A program made the position numbers and the translations under genes. From Actinomycetes bacterium (lineage in GTDB: Bacteria > Actinomycetota > Thermoleophilia > Gaiellales > Gaiellaceae), in contig JANYJX010000114.1 in NCBI GenBank assembly GCA_025358355.1, forward strand, positions 1 to 39,838: a stretch of DNA of 39,838 bases, in the 5' to 3' direction. The notes beneath the pieces were generated by a model. The model saw nothing but the letters and a program-made list of their open reading frames with translations, did no database searches and was not told the DNA's origin. Shown here piece after piece: positions 8,211 to 16,859 of this stretch; the stretch's first letter is position 1, and each line of letters starts with the position of its first letter.

Positions 8211-8822
8211 ATGCGCCGCGCCGCTCTCCTTGCCACGGTCGCGACGCTCGCCGTCGTCGCTGTCGCGGCCGCGAGCGGAACGTCGCGCCACCCGATCCCG
8301 ACAGCGGGTATCTCGCTCGTAACGCCGTCGTCGTGGCGTGCGGTCGACTCCAAGGCGGTTCTCGCGTCGAAAGGCGTACAGGCTCTGCTGAAGGAGAACC
8401 CGCAGCTCGCGTCGATCATCAACCAGGTCGCCGGCGCCAACTCGCCAGTCAAGTTCCTCTCCTTCGATCCACACGTCACGGATCGCTTCGCGACGAACGT
8501 CAATGTCGTCGTCTCGGCGGTGCCGGCCAACGTGACGCTGGCGGCGCTCGCCTCGGCGATCGCGTCTCAGCTCAAGACGCTCCCCGGTCTCACGGGCGCG
8601 ATCGCGATGTCAATGGTGAAGCTGCCGATCGGCCCGGCGTCGCGGGCGATGTTCCAGCTGACCGTTGTCACCAACGGCAAGAAGCTAATCGTGCAGACGC
8701 TGCAGTATGCGTTCCTACGCCACGGGCAGAGCATTGTCGTGACGTTCTCGACGACACCGAATCAGAGCGCCGCCCGCGCGGCGACGTTCAAGACGATCGT
8801 CGCCTCGATCCACGCGCCGTAG
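8211..8822 (+). CDS. Small exported protein, PsbP/DcrB-like fold suspected
   Basis: The 203-residue product has an N-terminal signal peptide (MRRAALLATVATLAVVAVAA). The mature part has the order seen in Mog1/PsbP/DcrB (DUF1795)-type lipoprotein domains: GISLVTPSSWRAVD near the start, a central NVNVVVSAVP strand, then TLQYAFLRHGQSIVVTFSTTP and a final helix FKTIVASIHAP. There is no lipobox Cys. The function is unknown and the fold call is inferred from pattern alone. The gene starts 3 nt after nfo and is likely cotranscribed. It converges on the Cys-rich gene with only 14 nt between stops and no obvious hairpin. Confidence 0.6.
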   Translation: MRRAALLATVATLAVVAVAAASGTSRHPIPTAGISLVTPSSWRAVDSKAVLASKGVQALLKENPQLASIINQVAGANSPVKFLSFDPHVTDRFATNVNVVVSAVPANVTLAALASAIASQLKTLPGLTGAIAMSMVKLPIGPASRAMFQLTVVTNGKKLIVQTLQYAFLRHGQSIVVTFSTTPNQSAARAATFKTIVASIHAP

Positions 8823-8836
8823 GACGCCGGTCGTCG

Positions 8837-9274
8837 TTAGAGCTGGGCGAAGATGCGGAAGCTCGGGCGCTCGCGCGGGATCTCGAAGAACTCCGGGTTG
8901 CGGCAGCCGATCGAGTCCTCGCGCTGCTCATAACACGATGAGACCTCGATGCGACACATCGGCAGTGGCGTGCGCCGCGCGCGGATCGCGCCGAAACCGT
9001 CGCGCCTCTGCTCGGCCGCGCGCAGAAGCTCGAGATCGATCTCGACGGTGAAGACCTTCTGCATGCAGCCCATGTACGTGTGGCCCCAGGCCTCGTACGC
9101 GTAGACGAAGGGGCACGCGCGCTCGATGCACGCGCCGGGGTATACGACCTTGTCGCAGTGCACCTCGCAGCGGTGGCACTCGACCTCGTCCTGTGGCCGT
9201 AGCGGCAGCTGAACGGGCGAGTGGGCGACTGCTGTCACACCGGGATGGTCGCAGCGCCGAGGCAGGCTCCGCAA
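8837..9274 (-). CDS. Conserved Cys-rich protein of unknown function
   Basis: I do not recognise a named family. The 145-residue product has many cysteines in a tight pattern: [47 protein letters not shown] and IGCRNPEFF. This suggests a metal or Fe-S binding site. The middle ([13 protein letters not shown]) is aromatic, and the C-terminus ends [17 protein letters not shown]. No signal peptide or membrane helix is seen. The start is uncertain: the longest frame opens with TTG (9274), a GTG at 9238 is possible, and neither has a clear ribosome site. The gene is divergent from the antiporter gene. The recognisable conserved core probably begins near CHRC. Confidence 0.6.
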   Translation of the reverse strand: MRSLPRRCDHPGVTAVAHSPVQLPLRPQDEVECHRCEVHCDKVVYPGACIERACPFVYAYEAWGHTYMGCMQKVFTVEIDLELLRAAEQRRDGFGAIRARRTPLPMCRIEVSSCYEQREDSIGCRNPEFFEIPRERPSFRIFAQL

Positions 9275-9277
9275 GTC

Positions 9278-9306
9278 TTGACATTTCCGGGCGCGAGGGG
9301 TAGTCG
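9278..9306 (+). promoter_or_regulatory. Candidate promoter of the Ca2+/H+ antiporter gene
   Basis: A perfect -35 hexamer TTGACA (9278-9283) is followed after 17 bp by TAGTCG (9301-9306), a weak -10. A second possible -10 of TANNNT type, TAGGGT (9317-9322), lies 8 nt before the GTG at 9331. The -35 overlaps the 5' end of the divergent Cys-rich gene region. Confidence 0.4.
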
Positions 9307-9330
9307 CGGGCGCGTCTAGGGTTGAGCATC

Positions 9331-10368
9331 GTGCTCAGACGACTTCTGATCGCCGGGCTAGCGCTCAGCCCCGCAACACTCGCCTTCCACTGGCTCGCCC
9401 CTGCCCACCAGACGGTCGTGTTCGTGTTGGCGGCTGTCGCGCTTGTGCCGCTCGCGTGGCTGATCGGCGAGGCGACGGAGCACGCGGCCGACCACACTGG
9501 CCCGGGGATCGGCGGGTTCCTCAACGCGACGTTCGGAAACGCGCCGGAGCTGATCATCGCGCTGATCGCGCTAAACCGCGGGCTCGACGATGTCGTCCGC
9601 GGCTCGCTTGTCGGCAGCGTCGTCGGGAACTTGCTGCTCGTGCTCGGCTTCTCGCTGATCGCGGGGAAGGACGCCGAGCTTGATCGCGTCTCGACAGCGG
9701 TCTCGCTGGGGCTGGTAGGCGTGGCACTGGCTCTGTTTGTCGGGCCGTCGATCGCCGGTTGGCACGGCGACCCGAACCGGCACTCTCTCGCGGTTTGGGC
9801 GCTTCCCGTCGCGGTGGTGCTCCTGGCGCTCTACCTCGTCGTGACCTGGCGCTCGCTGCGTCGCCACCGCGAGCTCCACGCGGGAGAGGACGACGCGCTA
9901 GCGGGCTGGACGCTCTCGACGTCGCTAGGCGTGCTCGCGGCCGCGACGGTCGGGACGGCGCTCGTGGCTGAGGTGCTCGTCGGCTCGCTCCAGAGCTTCG
10001 CGGCCCGACTCGGCCTGAGCGACTTCTTCGTGGCAGCCGTGATCGTGGCGATTGTCGGCAACGCGGCCGAGCACGGCGGCGCGGTCGTCGTCGCGCACCG
10101 CGGGAAGGTGAAGCTCGCTGTCGAAATCGCCCTGTCGTCGGCGGCACAGGTCGCGGTGTTCCTCATTCCGGCGGTTGTCATCGCATCGTTTGCGATCCAC
10201 GCGATGCCGCTCTCGTTCCGGCCGGTCGAGCTCGCGGCGCTCGGCGGCGCGCTCGCCGCGGCGGCAGTGGCGCTTGTGGCGGGTCGCTCGAGCCGCTCTC
10301 GCGGTGTGCTGCTTGTCGTCGCGTACGCCGTGATCGTCGTCGCGTTTCTAGCCGCTGGCGACCGCTAG
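9331..10368 (+). CDS. Ca2+/H+ antiporter (CAX family)
   Basis: The 345-residue integral membrane protein has two related halves, each with the cation-binding repeat of the CAX family: [20 protein letters not shown] in the first and [20 protein letters not shown] in the second, with the key GNAPE and GNAAEH acids intact. About 11 hydrophobic segments are visible. The role is export of cytosolic Ca2+ in exchange for protons. I chose the GTG at 9331 because AGGG ends 9 nt before it; the in-frame TTG at 9322 would leave no room for a ribosome site. The stop codon shares the CTAG at 10365-10368 with the converging serine hydrolase gene. Confidence 0.88.
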   Translation: MLRRLLIAGLALSPATLAFHWLAPAHQTVVFVLAAVALVPLAWLIGEATEHAADHTGPGIGGFLNATFGNAPELIIALIALNRGLDDVVRGSLVGSVVGNLLLVLGFSLIAGKDAELDRVSTAVSLGLVGVALALFVGPSIAGWHGDPNRHSLAVWALPVAVVLLALYLVVTWRSLRRHRELHAGEDDALAGWTLSTSLGVLAAATVGTALVAEVLVGSLQSFAARLGLSDFFVAAVIVAIVGNAAEHGGAVVVAHRGKVKLAVEIALSSAAQVAVFLIPAVVIASFAIHAMPLSFRPVELAALGGALAAAAVALVAGRSSRSRGVLLVVAYAVIVVAFLAAGDR

Positions 10369-11681
10369 AACGACGACGGTTCGCGCGCCATCGGGTACGT
10401 CGCGAAGTAGAGCTTCGCGATCGCGCCGTCCACGTCACGGACAACCCGCACGACCTCCCCGTGCTCACGGCCTTCGGCGATGCGGAAGCGATCCGTCGCC
10501 TCCTGCGCGAGCACCGAGACGCTGCGGCCAACCGGCCCGCCGATCAGCTCGATCTCGAGCCGCCCGTCGCGGTAACGCATGACGTGCTCACTGCCCTCCA
10601 CCCACCACGTGCCGAGCAGCGGGGCGAGATCGGCCGGCGCGCCGGCGTCCGGCGTCCAAAGAGCGACGTCGGCCTCGGTCGCGTCGATCGCAGCTTCGGT
10701 GAGGTCGAGCGCCAGCTCCTCGGCGCGAGCGCCGGTCGACGCGCTGGAAAGCACGGCAGCGCCCGTTTCCGTCGCGCGGTCGACAACGAGACCCGCGAGA
10801 TACCCCGGCATGGCGCCGCCGTGGCCGGTGAGCACGCGGTCGCCGCGGCGGTACAGCGTCACGCCGAGGCCCCAGCCGACCGTCCAGCGCGCGTCGTCGA
10901 CCATCGCCTGCACACGAGTCATCTCGTCAAGCGTCGCCTTCGCAAGAACGTCCTCGTGCCCGGCCGCGAGGAAAGCTCCCCAGAGCGCGAGATCCTCCGT
11001 CGTCGACCACAGCTGGCCGAGCGCCGCGGTCGTCTCGGTCAGCTCGAGCTCCGGCTCAAGCGTCGCCGCGTCCGACCACGGGCCGATGTAATAGCCGCGC
11101 GCGACCGGCTCGATCGCCGCGATCGACGTCCGCCAGAGCCCGAGCGGCGCGAGGACGTTCAGCTCCAGATACGCCGAGTAGAAGGTGTCCGACACGCGCA
11201 CGACCAGCTCGCCGAGAAGCGCGAACGCGAGGTTCGAGTAGTGCCACACCGTCCCGGGCGCGAGGACTTGCTCGGCGTCTTCCAGCCCGGCGAGCAGCTC
11301 CTCCCGGTTCGGCGGAGTCAGCGTCTCCCAGATCTCGCCCGGCGGTTCGCGCTGGAAACCAGAGAGATGCGCTAGCGCCTGGCGAACGGTCGGCCCGGGC
11401 GGAACTTCGGGGATGTACGTCCGCAGCTGTGCGTCGAGGTCGACCTGGCCGGCGTCGCGCAGCTGCATCACGCAAACCGCGGTGAACGTCTTCGTGATCG
11501 AGCCGATCCGGTAGACGTGCTTCGGCGTCGCCTCCTCGCCCGTCTCGACGTCGGCGAGGCCGAGAGCGCTGCTCCAGACGACGCCTTCCTCCGTGAACAC
11601 GGCAGCGGAGACCGACGGAAGCCGCCGCTCCTTCTGCGCCACGCGCAGGATGCGATCGAGCTGCGCGTCGAGGTCAGGCAC
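10365..11681 (-). CDS. Serine hydrolase, class C beta-lactamase / D-Ala carboxypeptidase fold
   Basis: The 438-residue product shows the three active-site motifs of the beta-lactamase-related family: Ser-Ile-Thr-Lys (61-64, in RIGSITKTFTA), Tyr-Ser-Asn (148-150) and His-Gly-Gly (287-289, in TGHGGAMPGY). Residues 1-330 form the catalytic domain; about 345-438 is an extra beta-rich tail (LGTWWVEGSEHVMRYRDG), as in many esterase/peptidase members. There is no signal peptide, so a true periplasmic beta-lactamase is unlikely; an esterase or D-amino-acid peptidase is a better guess. The GTG start overlaps the end of the threonine aldolase gene by 8 nt, so the two are coupled. Confidence 0.82.
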   Translation of the reverse strand: MPDLDAQLDRILRVAQKERRLPSVSAAVFTEEGVVWSSALGLADVETGEEATPKHVYRIGSITKTFTAVCVMQLRDAGQVDLDAQLRTYIPEVPPGPTVRQALAHLSGFQREPPGEIWETLTPPNREELLAGLEDAEQVLAPGTVWHYSNLAFALLGELVVRVSDTFYSAYLELNVLAPLGLWRTSIAAIEPVARGYYIGPWSDAATLEPELELTETTAALGQLWSTTEDLALWGAFLAAGHEDVLAKATLDEMTRVQAMVDDARWTVGWGLGVTLYRRGDRVLTGHGGAMPGYLAGLVVDRATETGAAVLSSASTGARAEELALDLTEAAIDATEADVALWTPDAGAPADLAPLLGTWWVEGSEHVMRYRDGRLEIELIGGPVGRSVSVLAQEATDRFRIAEGREHGEVVRVVRDVDGAIAKLYFATYPMAREPSSF

Positions 11682-12717
11682 GAGTCGGCATCCCCAGAGC
11701 GGCCGGCACGATTTCGCAGGCGCGGTCGATATCCTCGTCAGTCACGTCGAGATGCGTGACGGCGCGCGCGACTGTCGCGTGGATCGTCGACGACAGCGCT
11801 ACGCCGGCTTGCTGCAGCCGCGCGAGCGCTTCCTCGCGCCCGACGCTGAACCCGGCGAAGTCGACCTGCACGAAGTTCGTCTCGACGCGCTCGAGGTCGA
11901 CCGGCAACCCAGCGGCGCTCCATGCCTCAGCCAGCCTGCGGGCGCGCGCATGGTCATCCGCCAGCCGCGCGACATGGTGATCGAACGCGTAGAGGCCGGC
12001 CGCCGCGACGATTCCCGCCTGCCGCATCGCTCCGCCGAACAGGTGCTTCTCGCGCCAGGCCCGCTCCATCAGCGCATGCGAGCCGGCGAGCACGGCGCCG
12101 AGCGGGCAGCCAAGACCCTTCGAGAGACACACGGTCACGGTGTCGAAACACGCCGCGATCGCCGACGGCGCCACACCCTGAGCGACCGCCGCATTGAAGA
12201 GCCGCGCGCCATCGAGGTGCGTCGCCAGGCCAACATCGCGCGCCGCGCCGACCACCGACTCCAGCTCGTCGAGCGGCCACACCCTGCCGCCACTCGAGTT
12301 GTGCGTGTCCTCGAGACACAGGATCGCGGGCATCTGGTCGACCTGCTCCGGCGCAGCCGGCATCGCGGCGCGCACCTGCTCAGCCGTAATGCGACCGCCG
12401 TCCCCCGGCAGCCCGACCGTGATCAGGCCGGCGTGCACGGCCGCCCCACCGAACTCGTAGATCAGGATGTGTGCCTTCTCCTCGGCGAACAGGATGTCGC
12501 CCGGCCGCGAGTGCAGGCGCAGCGCGATCTGGTTCGCCATCGTCGCCGTCGGCACGAACAGCGCCCCCTCGTGCCCGAGCAGCTCGGCCGCGCGGCGCTG
12601 CAGCTCGTTGACCGTCGGATCCTCGCGCAGCTGCTCGTCGCCCACCTCAGCTGCCGCGATTGCGGCGCGCATTCCCGCGGTGGGCTTGGTCGCGGTATCG
12701 GAGCGAAGGTCGATCAT
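11674..12717 (-). CDS. ltaE: Low-specificity L-threonine aldolase
   Basis: This PLP enzyme splits L-threonine or L-allo-threonine into glycine and acetaldehyde. The 347-residue product has the family opening IDLRSDTATKPT, the ED-x-HN motif (LEDTHNSSGG), the cofactor Asp in THLDGARLFNA, and the Schiff-base lysine in CLSKGLGCPLG (Lys200). Family members are 330-350 residues. It is the first gene of a two-gene unit with the serine hydrolase. Glycine made here could feed the glycine cleavage operon 8 kb away, but no regulatory link is visible. It lies 48 bp from the divergent rlmN. Confidence 0.92.
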   Translation of the reverse strand: MIDLRSDTATKPTAGMRAAIAAAEVGDEQLREDPTVNELQRRAAELLGHEGALFVPTATMANQIALRLHSRPGDILFAEEKAHILIYEFGGAAVHAGLITVGLPGDGGRITAEQVRAAMPAAPEQVDQMPAILCLEDTHNSSGGRVWPLDELESVVGAARDVGLATHLDGARLFNAAVAQGVAPSAIAACFDTVTVCLSKGLGCPLGAVLAGSHALMERAWREKHLFGGAMRQAGIVAAAGLYAFDHHVARLADDHARARRLAEAWSAAGLPVDLERVETNFVQVDFAGFSVGREEALARLQQAGVALSSTIHATVARAVTHLDVTDEDIDRACEIVPAALGMPTRA

Positions 12718-12753
12718 GGCCGCCCATTCTGCCGATCAGAAGCTCGGCACGGC

Positions 12754-12759
12754 TACCGT
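12754..12759 (+). promoter_or_regulatory. Candidate -10 element for leaderless rlmN
   Basis: TACCGT fits the TANNNT -10 pattern and ends 6 nt before the GTG start of rlmN, while no ribosome site precedes that GTG. This spacing suits a leaderless transcript. No convincing -35 was found. Confidence 0.35.
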
Positions 12760-12765
12760 GTCGGC

Positions 12766-13749
12766 GTGGACCTCGACCTTCTAGACACGACGCTCGCCGA
12801 GCTCGGCCAACCCGCCTACCGCAGCGGGCAGGTGTGGGAGTGGGCCGCGCGCGGCGCTGCGAGTTACGAGGAGATGACGAATCTCCCGGCGCCGCTACGC
12901 GACGAGCTCGCCGCGCACGTGCCCTTCTCGACGCTCAAAGTCGAGTCCGAGGCGCGCTCGAAGGACGGCACGGTGAAGACGCTCTTCCGCACCGCCGACG
13001 GGCACGCGGTGGAGGCGGTGCTGATGCGCTACCGCGACGGCCGGCGCTCGATCTGCGTTTCGTCGCAGTCCGGCTGCCCGCTCACTTGCACGTTCTGTGC
13101 GACTGGGAAGATGCGTTTCGCCCGGAACCTGACCGCGTCCGAGATCCTCGATCAGGCGCTCCATTTCCGCCGTGTCGAGGCGATCGATCACGCGGTATTC
13201 ATGGGCATGGGCGAGCCGTTCATGAACTTCGACGGCGTCCTGGTCGCGGCGCGACGGCTGCCCGAGCTCGGCATCACGCCCCGCCGAATGACGATCTCGA
13301 CTGTCGGCTGGATGCCTGGGCTGACGCGCTTCATCGACGAGGTCGAGGAGCCGATCCGCCTCGCCGTGTCGGTACACGCCGCGGAGCCGACGCTGCGCTC
13401 ATCGCTGATGCCGGTGAACGACCGCTACCCGCTCACGGATGTGCTCAACGAGTGCCGCCGCTACGTTGCGCTGCGCAATCGCCGCGTCTACATCGAGTAC
13501 GTGATGCTCGCCGGCGTGAACGATGCGCCCAGCCAGGCTGCGGCTCTCGGGCGGTCGCTGGGACCAGATGCCTTCAAAGTGAATCTGATCCCGTACAACC
13601 CGACAGGCTTCTACGACGGCTCGTCCCGCGACACGATTGCGGCCTTTAAAGCGGTGCTCGACCGGGCGCGGATCCCGACGACGATCCGCCTGACCCGCGG
13701 CCGCGACATCGCCGCCGCCTGCGGCCAGCTCGCCGCCGTCTCAGCCTAA
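12766..13749 (+). CDS. rlmN: 23S rRNA (adenine-2503-C2) / tRNA A37 methyltransferase
   Basis: This radical-SAM enzyme methylates C2 of A2503 in 23S rRNA and of A37 in some tRNAs. The 327-residue product has the CxxxCxxC iron-sulfur motif CPLTCTFC (Cys104, 108, 111), the catalytic Cys97 seven residues earlier (SICVSSQSG), GMGEPFMNFDGV, and the second catalytic Cys near the end (DIAAACGQL, about residue 319). Family length is 340-390, so it is slightly compact. I chose GTG 12766, which gives the usual N-terminus (LAELGQPAYRSGQVWEW). The open frame runs on upstream for 1.1 kb, antisense to ltaE, but this extension lacks any domain and is rejected. A palindromic terminator begins at the stop codon. 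Confidence 0.93.
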   Translation: MDLDLLDTTLAELGQPAYRSGQVWEWAARGAASYEEMTNLPAPLRDELAAHVPFSTLKVESEARSKDGTVKTLFRTADGHAVEAVLMRYRDGRRSICVSSQSGCPLTCTFCATGKMRFARNLTASEILDQALHFRRVEAIDHAVFMGMGEPFMNFDGVLVAARRLPELGITPRRMTISTVGWMPGLTRFIDEVEEPIRLAVSVHAAEPTLRSSLMPVNDRYPLTDVLNECRRYVALRNRRVYIEYVMLAGVNDAPSQAAALGRSLGPDAFKVNLIPYNPTGFYDGSSRDTIAAFKAVLDRARIPTTIRLTRGRDIAAACGQLAAVSA

Positions 13750-13787
13750 AGCGCACTCGGGTGGCGGATTCGCACCCGAGTGCGCTT
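13749..13787. terminator. Bidirectional terminator between converging genes
   Basis: A perfect 15-bp inverted repeat (AAGCGCACTCGGGTG / CACCCGAGTGCGCTT) with a 9-nt loop starts on the last base of the rlmN stop and ends 15 nt before the stop of the opposite gene. No U-tract follows on the plus strand; on the minus strand the arm ends in UU and then U-A-G. Confidence 0.7.
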
Positions 13788-13802
13788 CGACTTGGACTGA
13801 GA

Positions 13803-14459
13803 TCAGCTCGCGCCGGCGAGCTTGCCCGCGACCTGCGCTGAACGCTCCCTGAGCGCCGACGGGCGCAGCGCACCGAACAGCGAGAGGATCATGAAGCCGA
13901 TCCCGCTGAGCAGCAACGCGACCCCGACAACAACGCCGAACAGCGAGAGGTTCTCGGCGAGGTAGCTCGTGTTGAGCGCCGTCGTGAGCGCGGTCTCGGT
14001 CACCCAGATGTTGCGGGCGCCGTTCGCAACCGGCTGCTTGGTGGTCGGATCGACTAGCGCGTACTTCGCGTCATCGGTGCCGCCGCCCTTGGCGAGAGCA
14101 GTGGCGGGTGCGTCAGGGTTCGCCGCGAAGCGGCCCATTTGCGAGTACGTGAAGCCGCCCGTCGCCTCGAACGTGTGGATGCGCATGTACTGCGCGAAGC
14201 AGCGCGCCGTCGTCCCGTTCACGACAGCCTTGCCGGCGACCGTGCAGGTCGGCAACGCGATCGTGTCCGGGAGCTTCGCCTGCTTCGCCTCCGCCGCGAT
14301 CGCCGCCGGAGTCATGTCGCCGCTGCCGACGATCTGCTCCTGCTTGATGCTGTCGCGCACCGTGCTGCGACCGTTGATGCCCATGATGATCGCAACGACC
14401 CCGAACGCGATCAGGATCGCACCCGCTGCGACGCCGCCCCATTCGAATAGCTTCCTCAT
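13803..14459 (-). CDS. Two-helix membrane protein of unknown function
   Basis: The 218-residue product has a hydrophobic helix near the N-terminus (about 9-30, GGVAAGAILIAFGVVAIIMGI) and another near the C-terminus (about 172-200). A loop of about 140 residues between them is predicted to lie outside. The loop has two Cys (PTCTVAG, ARCFAQY) that could pair. The loop text resembles uncharacterised actinobacterial membrane proteins, but I cannot name a family. The ATG follows a good ribosome site, AAGGAG, by 7 nt. It lies downstream of the MMPL transporter gene on the same strand with hairpins between, so it probably has its own promoter. Confidence 0.68.
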   Translation of the reverse strand: MRKLFEWGGVAAGAILIAFGVVAIIMGINGRSTVRDSIKQEQIVGSGDMTPAAIAAEAKQAKLPDTIALPTCTVAGKAVVNGTTARCFAQYMRIHTFEATGGFTYSQMGRFAANPDAPATALAKGGGTDDAKYALVDPTTKQPVANGARNIWVTETALTTALNTSYLAENLSLFGVVVGVALLLSGIGFMILSLFGALRPSALRERSAQVAGKLAGAS

Positions 14460-14505
14460 CGCCTGCTCCTTCCGCTTGGTTTCCTGCGGAAAGTCTCGAC
14501 GCGAG

Positions 14506-14570
14506 GCGCACGGCCGCCATCGGGCCGTGCGCTGAACATGCGCTGCGGGTCTCGCCCCGAACGATCGGGG
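14506..14570 (-). terminator. Two tandem hairpins after the MMPL gene
   Basis: The arms GCGCACGGCC / GGCCGTGCGC (14506-14515 and 14523-14532) form a perfect 10-bp stem. A smaller stem, CCCCGA / TCGGGG, lies at 14555-14570. Both sit in the 132-bp gap after the MMPL stop and before the next gene, in the right place to end MMPL transcription. Confidence 0.5.
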
Positions 14571-14591
14571 GATTCCCCTATGCGAGCCGGC

Positions 14592-16736
14592 CTAGACCTC
14601 GGACGGAGCAACGCGCAGGATGCGCGCAACAGGTGCAGGCAGCCACCAGTTCCACTTGCCGAGCAGCTGCATCGTCGCCGGTACAAGCAGCGCACGGATC
14701 ACGGTCGCGTCGAAGACGATGCCCGCGGCGAGCCCGATCGCGAACTGCTTGATGTCCGGGCCTGGCCCGGTCGACAGCGTGAAGAACGCGAACATCAGCA
14801 CAAGCGAGGCGCTCGTCACGAGCTTCCCGGTTCGCGCCAACCCGTGCGCGATGGCGTGCGGCGTATCGCCGGTTTCGTCGTACTCCTCCCGGACCCGCGT
14901 CACGATGAACACCTCGTAGTCCATCGAGATGCCGAACAGGAACGCGAAGATCATCAACGGGATCCAGGAGATGATGGCGTTCGTCGCCGCGAGGTCCCAG
15001 ATCGCCTTGCTGCCGTGCCCGTCCTGGAAGATGAAGACGACGATGCCGTAAGCGGCGCCGAGCGAGACGAGATTCAGGAGCACCGCCTTGAGCGGCAGCA
15101 GGATCGAGCGGAACGCGCGCATGAGCAGGACGAACGTGAGGACGAGCACGAACAGCAGGACATACGGGAACTTGCCGTAGACCGCGTGCACGAAGTCGCG
15201 CGCCTCGGGCGCGAACCCGCCTAGAGAGACCCGATCCTTCAGGTCCGCTTGGAGTTGCGGCAACACGTCGTCCTTGAGGCTCGAGATCGTGTGGCGCGAA
15301 GCGCGTGAGTTGCCGTCGTCGGTCGCGAACGCCTCGACCAACCCGGTTCCGCCGTTGCGCCATGCCGGAGGCGCAGCTGCTCCGTAGATCCCGGGAGTCT
15401 TGTCGAGACGATCCACCACGCTCGCGAGTGTCGTCGGCGACGCGCCGTTCTCCACGAGCATCACGTACGGCAGATAGACCCCGGCCGGGAGCCCCGCGGC
15501 TGCGATGGCAGCCCGCCCGGCGGCGGCATCGCCGTGCGCGGGCTGGTCTTTCAGCTGTGCGTCCGCAGGATTGATGTGGAACGCGGGTGAAATCACGACG
15601 GCGACGATGGCGACGCCGATCACGAACACGAGCGCCGGGCGGCGGAGCACGACGCGGCTCCAGCGTCCCCAGAAGCCGTCCTCCGGGGAGTGCGGCTCGA
15701 CGAACTTCTTCGGCATGACGCGCAGCCGGTTGATCTTCGGCCCGAGCAGAGACAGCATCGCCGGCAGCAACGTGATCGACGCGAGCACGGAGACCACGGG
15801 GATCAGCATGCCGCCGAGGCCGATCGAGCGGATGAACGGAAGCGGCAGGAGGAGCATGCTGACGAGGCCGATCGCGACCGTCGAGCCGGAGACAATCACC
15901 GATCGTCCCGCGTGGGTCATCGTCTCGACGAGGGCCTCCTCGGTCGTGTCGTGTGTCGTCAACTCCTCACGGAACCGGAATACCACGAGCAGGGCGTAGT
16001 CGATCGCCACCCCGAGCCCCACGAGTGCAACGAGGAACTGCACGATGATCGACACATGTGTGACGTACGTGAGCCCGTAGACGCACAGAAACGTCGTCAG
16101 GATCGAGGACATCGCGACGAGCAGCGGCATCGCCACCGCCGGCAGCGTGCCGAAGACGAAGAGGAGAATGATGAGCGCGCCCGCGCCGCCGATGAGCGCC
16201 TCCGTGAGAACGCTGGGGCCGCTGGATTCGCCCTGCGAAGCGATGATCGCAGCGAGACCCGTGAGGTGGACAGTGACTCCGTCCGGTGCCGCCTTCTGCA
16301 AGGTGGCGCGCATCTTCTTGAGCGTCTTTGGCACGGGATCGAAGTTGGCGTTTCCGGGCGGATAGATGGTCGCCACCATTGCGTGCCGGTCCTTCGACAG
16401 GTACGCGTTGCTGTGCGTTGCGAACCAGGAGCCGACGCGAACGTTGCCCGGAATCTGCTTGGCCGTCGCGTCGATCGCCTGCTGCACACCGGGGACCGTC
16501 GTAATGTCCCGATCAGTGGTGAACACGGCGACAAGCGGCGCCTGCTCGCCCGAGCCGAATGTCTTCAGCGTCCTCTGGTTTGCCTCATAAGCGGGGAAGC
16601 CTGGAATCGAGAAGGACTCGAACCAGCGCTTCGAGAGCTGACCCGCGGCGAAGGCGCCGGCGAACGTGAGCACGATCCAGGCGCCGATCACGATCCAGCG
16701 GCGGCGCATGACGAGCGTTGCGAGGTTGGCGAGCAC
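14592..16736 (-). CDS. MMPL/RND-family membrane transporter
   Basis: The 714-residue protein has the RND layout: one N-terminal helix, a large external domain (about 35-165), a block of helices (170-340), a second helix and external domain (365-530) and a second helix block (535-695). The family's transmembrane Asp motifs are present in both halves: GVAIDYALLVVFRFREE and GISMDYEVFIVTRVREEY. Actinobacterial MMPL proteins export lipids or drugs by proton antiport; the substrate here is not readable. The start is GTG after GGAAGGAAG. A divergent TetR-type gene shares its 5' region, which is the classic repressor-pump arrangement. Confidence 0.87.
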   Translation of the reverse strand: MLANLATLVMRRRWIVIGAWIVLTFAGAFAAGQLSKRWFESFSIPGFPAYEANQRTLKTFGSGEQAPLVAVFTTDRDITTVPGVQQAIDATAKQIPGNVRVGSWFATHSNAYLSKDRHAMVATIYPPGNANFDPVPKTLKKMRATLQKAAPDGVTVHLTGLAAIIASQGESSGPSVLTEALIGGAGALIILLFVFGTLPAVAMPLLVAMSSILTTFLCVYGLTYVTHVSIIVQFLVALVGLGVAIDYALLVVFRFREELTTHDTTEEALVETMTHAGRSVIVSGSTVAIGLVSMLLLPLPFIRSIGLGGMLIPVVSVLASITLLPAMLSLLGPKINRLRVMPKKFVEPHSPEDGFWGRWSRVVLRRPALVFVIGVAIVAVVISPAFHINPADAQLKDQPAHGDAAAGRAAIAAAGLPAGVYLPYVMLVENGASPTTLASVVDRLDKTPGIYGAAAPPAWRNGGTGLVEAFATDDGNSRASRHTISSLKDDVLPQLQADLKDRVSLGGFAPEARDFVHAVYGKFPYVLLFVLVLTFVLLMRAFRSILLPLKAVLLNLVSLGAAYGIVVFIFQDGHGSKAIWDLAATNAIISWIPLMIFAFLFGISMDYEVFIVTRVREEYDETGDTPHAIAHGLARTGKLVTSASLVLMFAFFTLSTGPGPDIKQFAIGLAAGIVFDATVIRALLVPATMQLLGKWNWWLPAPVARILRVAPSEV

Positions 16737-16771
16737 GCGATCTTCCTTCCGGCCGAGGGCTGTGATTCACA

Positions 16772-16800
16772 AACCTACGAACACAGCAATATTTCTGCAA
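16772..16800 (-). promoter_or_regulatory. Promoter of the MMPL gene with operator-like palindrome
   Basis: On the minus strand TTGCAG (16795-16800) and TAGGTT (16772-16777) are separated by 17 bp, an acceptable -35/-10 pair in an AT-richer patch. The near-palindrome CAGCAATATTTCTG (16784-16797, 12 of 14 positions symmetric) lies between them and touches the -35. A TetR dimer bound there would block the promoter. Confidence 0.45.
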
Positions 16801-16819
16801 CTGTGACCAGCTGGTTCCA

Positions 16820-16859
16820 CTTCGAGCATTGGTCTGAAGAGCCTTCGAGCATGAGTCTG
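16820..16859 (+). repeat. Imperfect 17-bp direct repeat around the tetR start
   Basis: CTTCGAGCAT-TG-GTCTG (16820-16836) recurs as CTTCGAGCAT-GA-GTCTG (16843-16859), 15 of 17 identical, with a 23-bp period. The second copy contains the ATG that should start the regulator gene. It may be a tandem duplication or a pair of binding sites. Confidence 0.6.

Noticed and set aside
11593..12765. Plus-strand open frame continuing upstream of rlmN for over 1 kb
   Set aside because: It is antisense to ltaE, has no recognisable domain, and RlmN is complete from GTG 12766.
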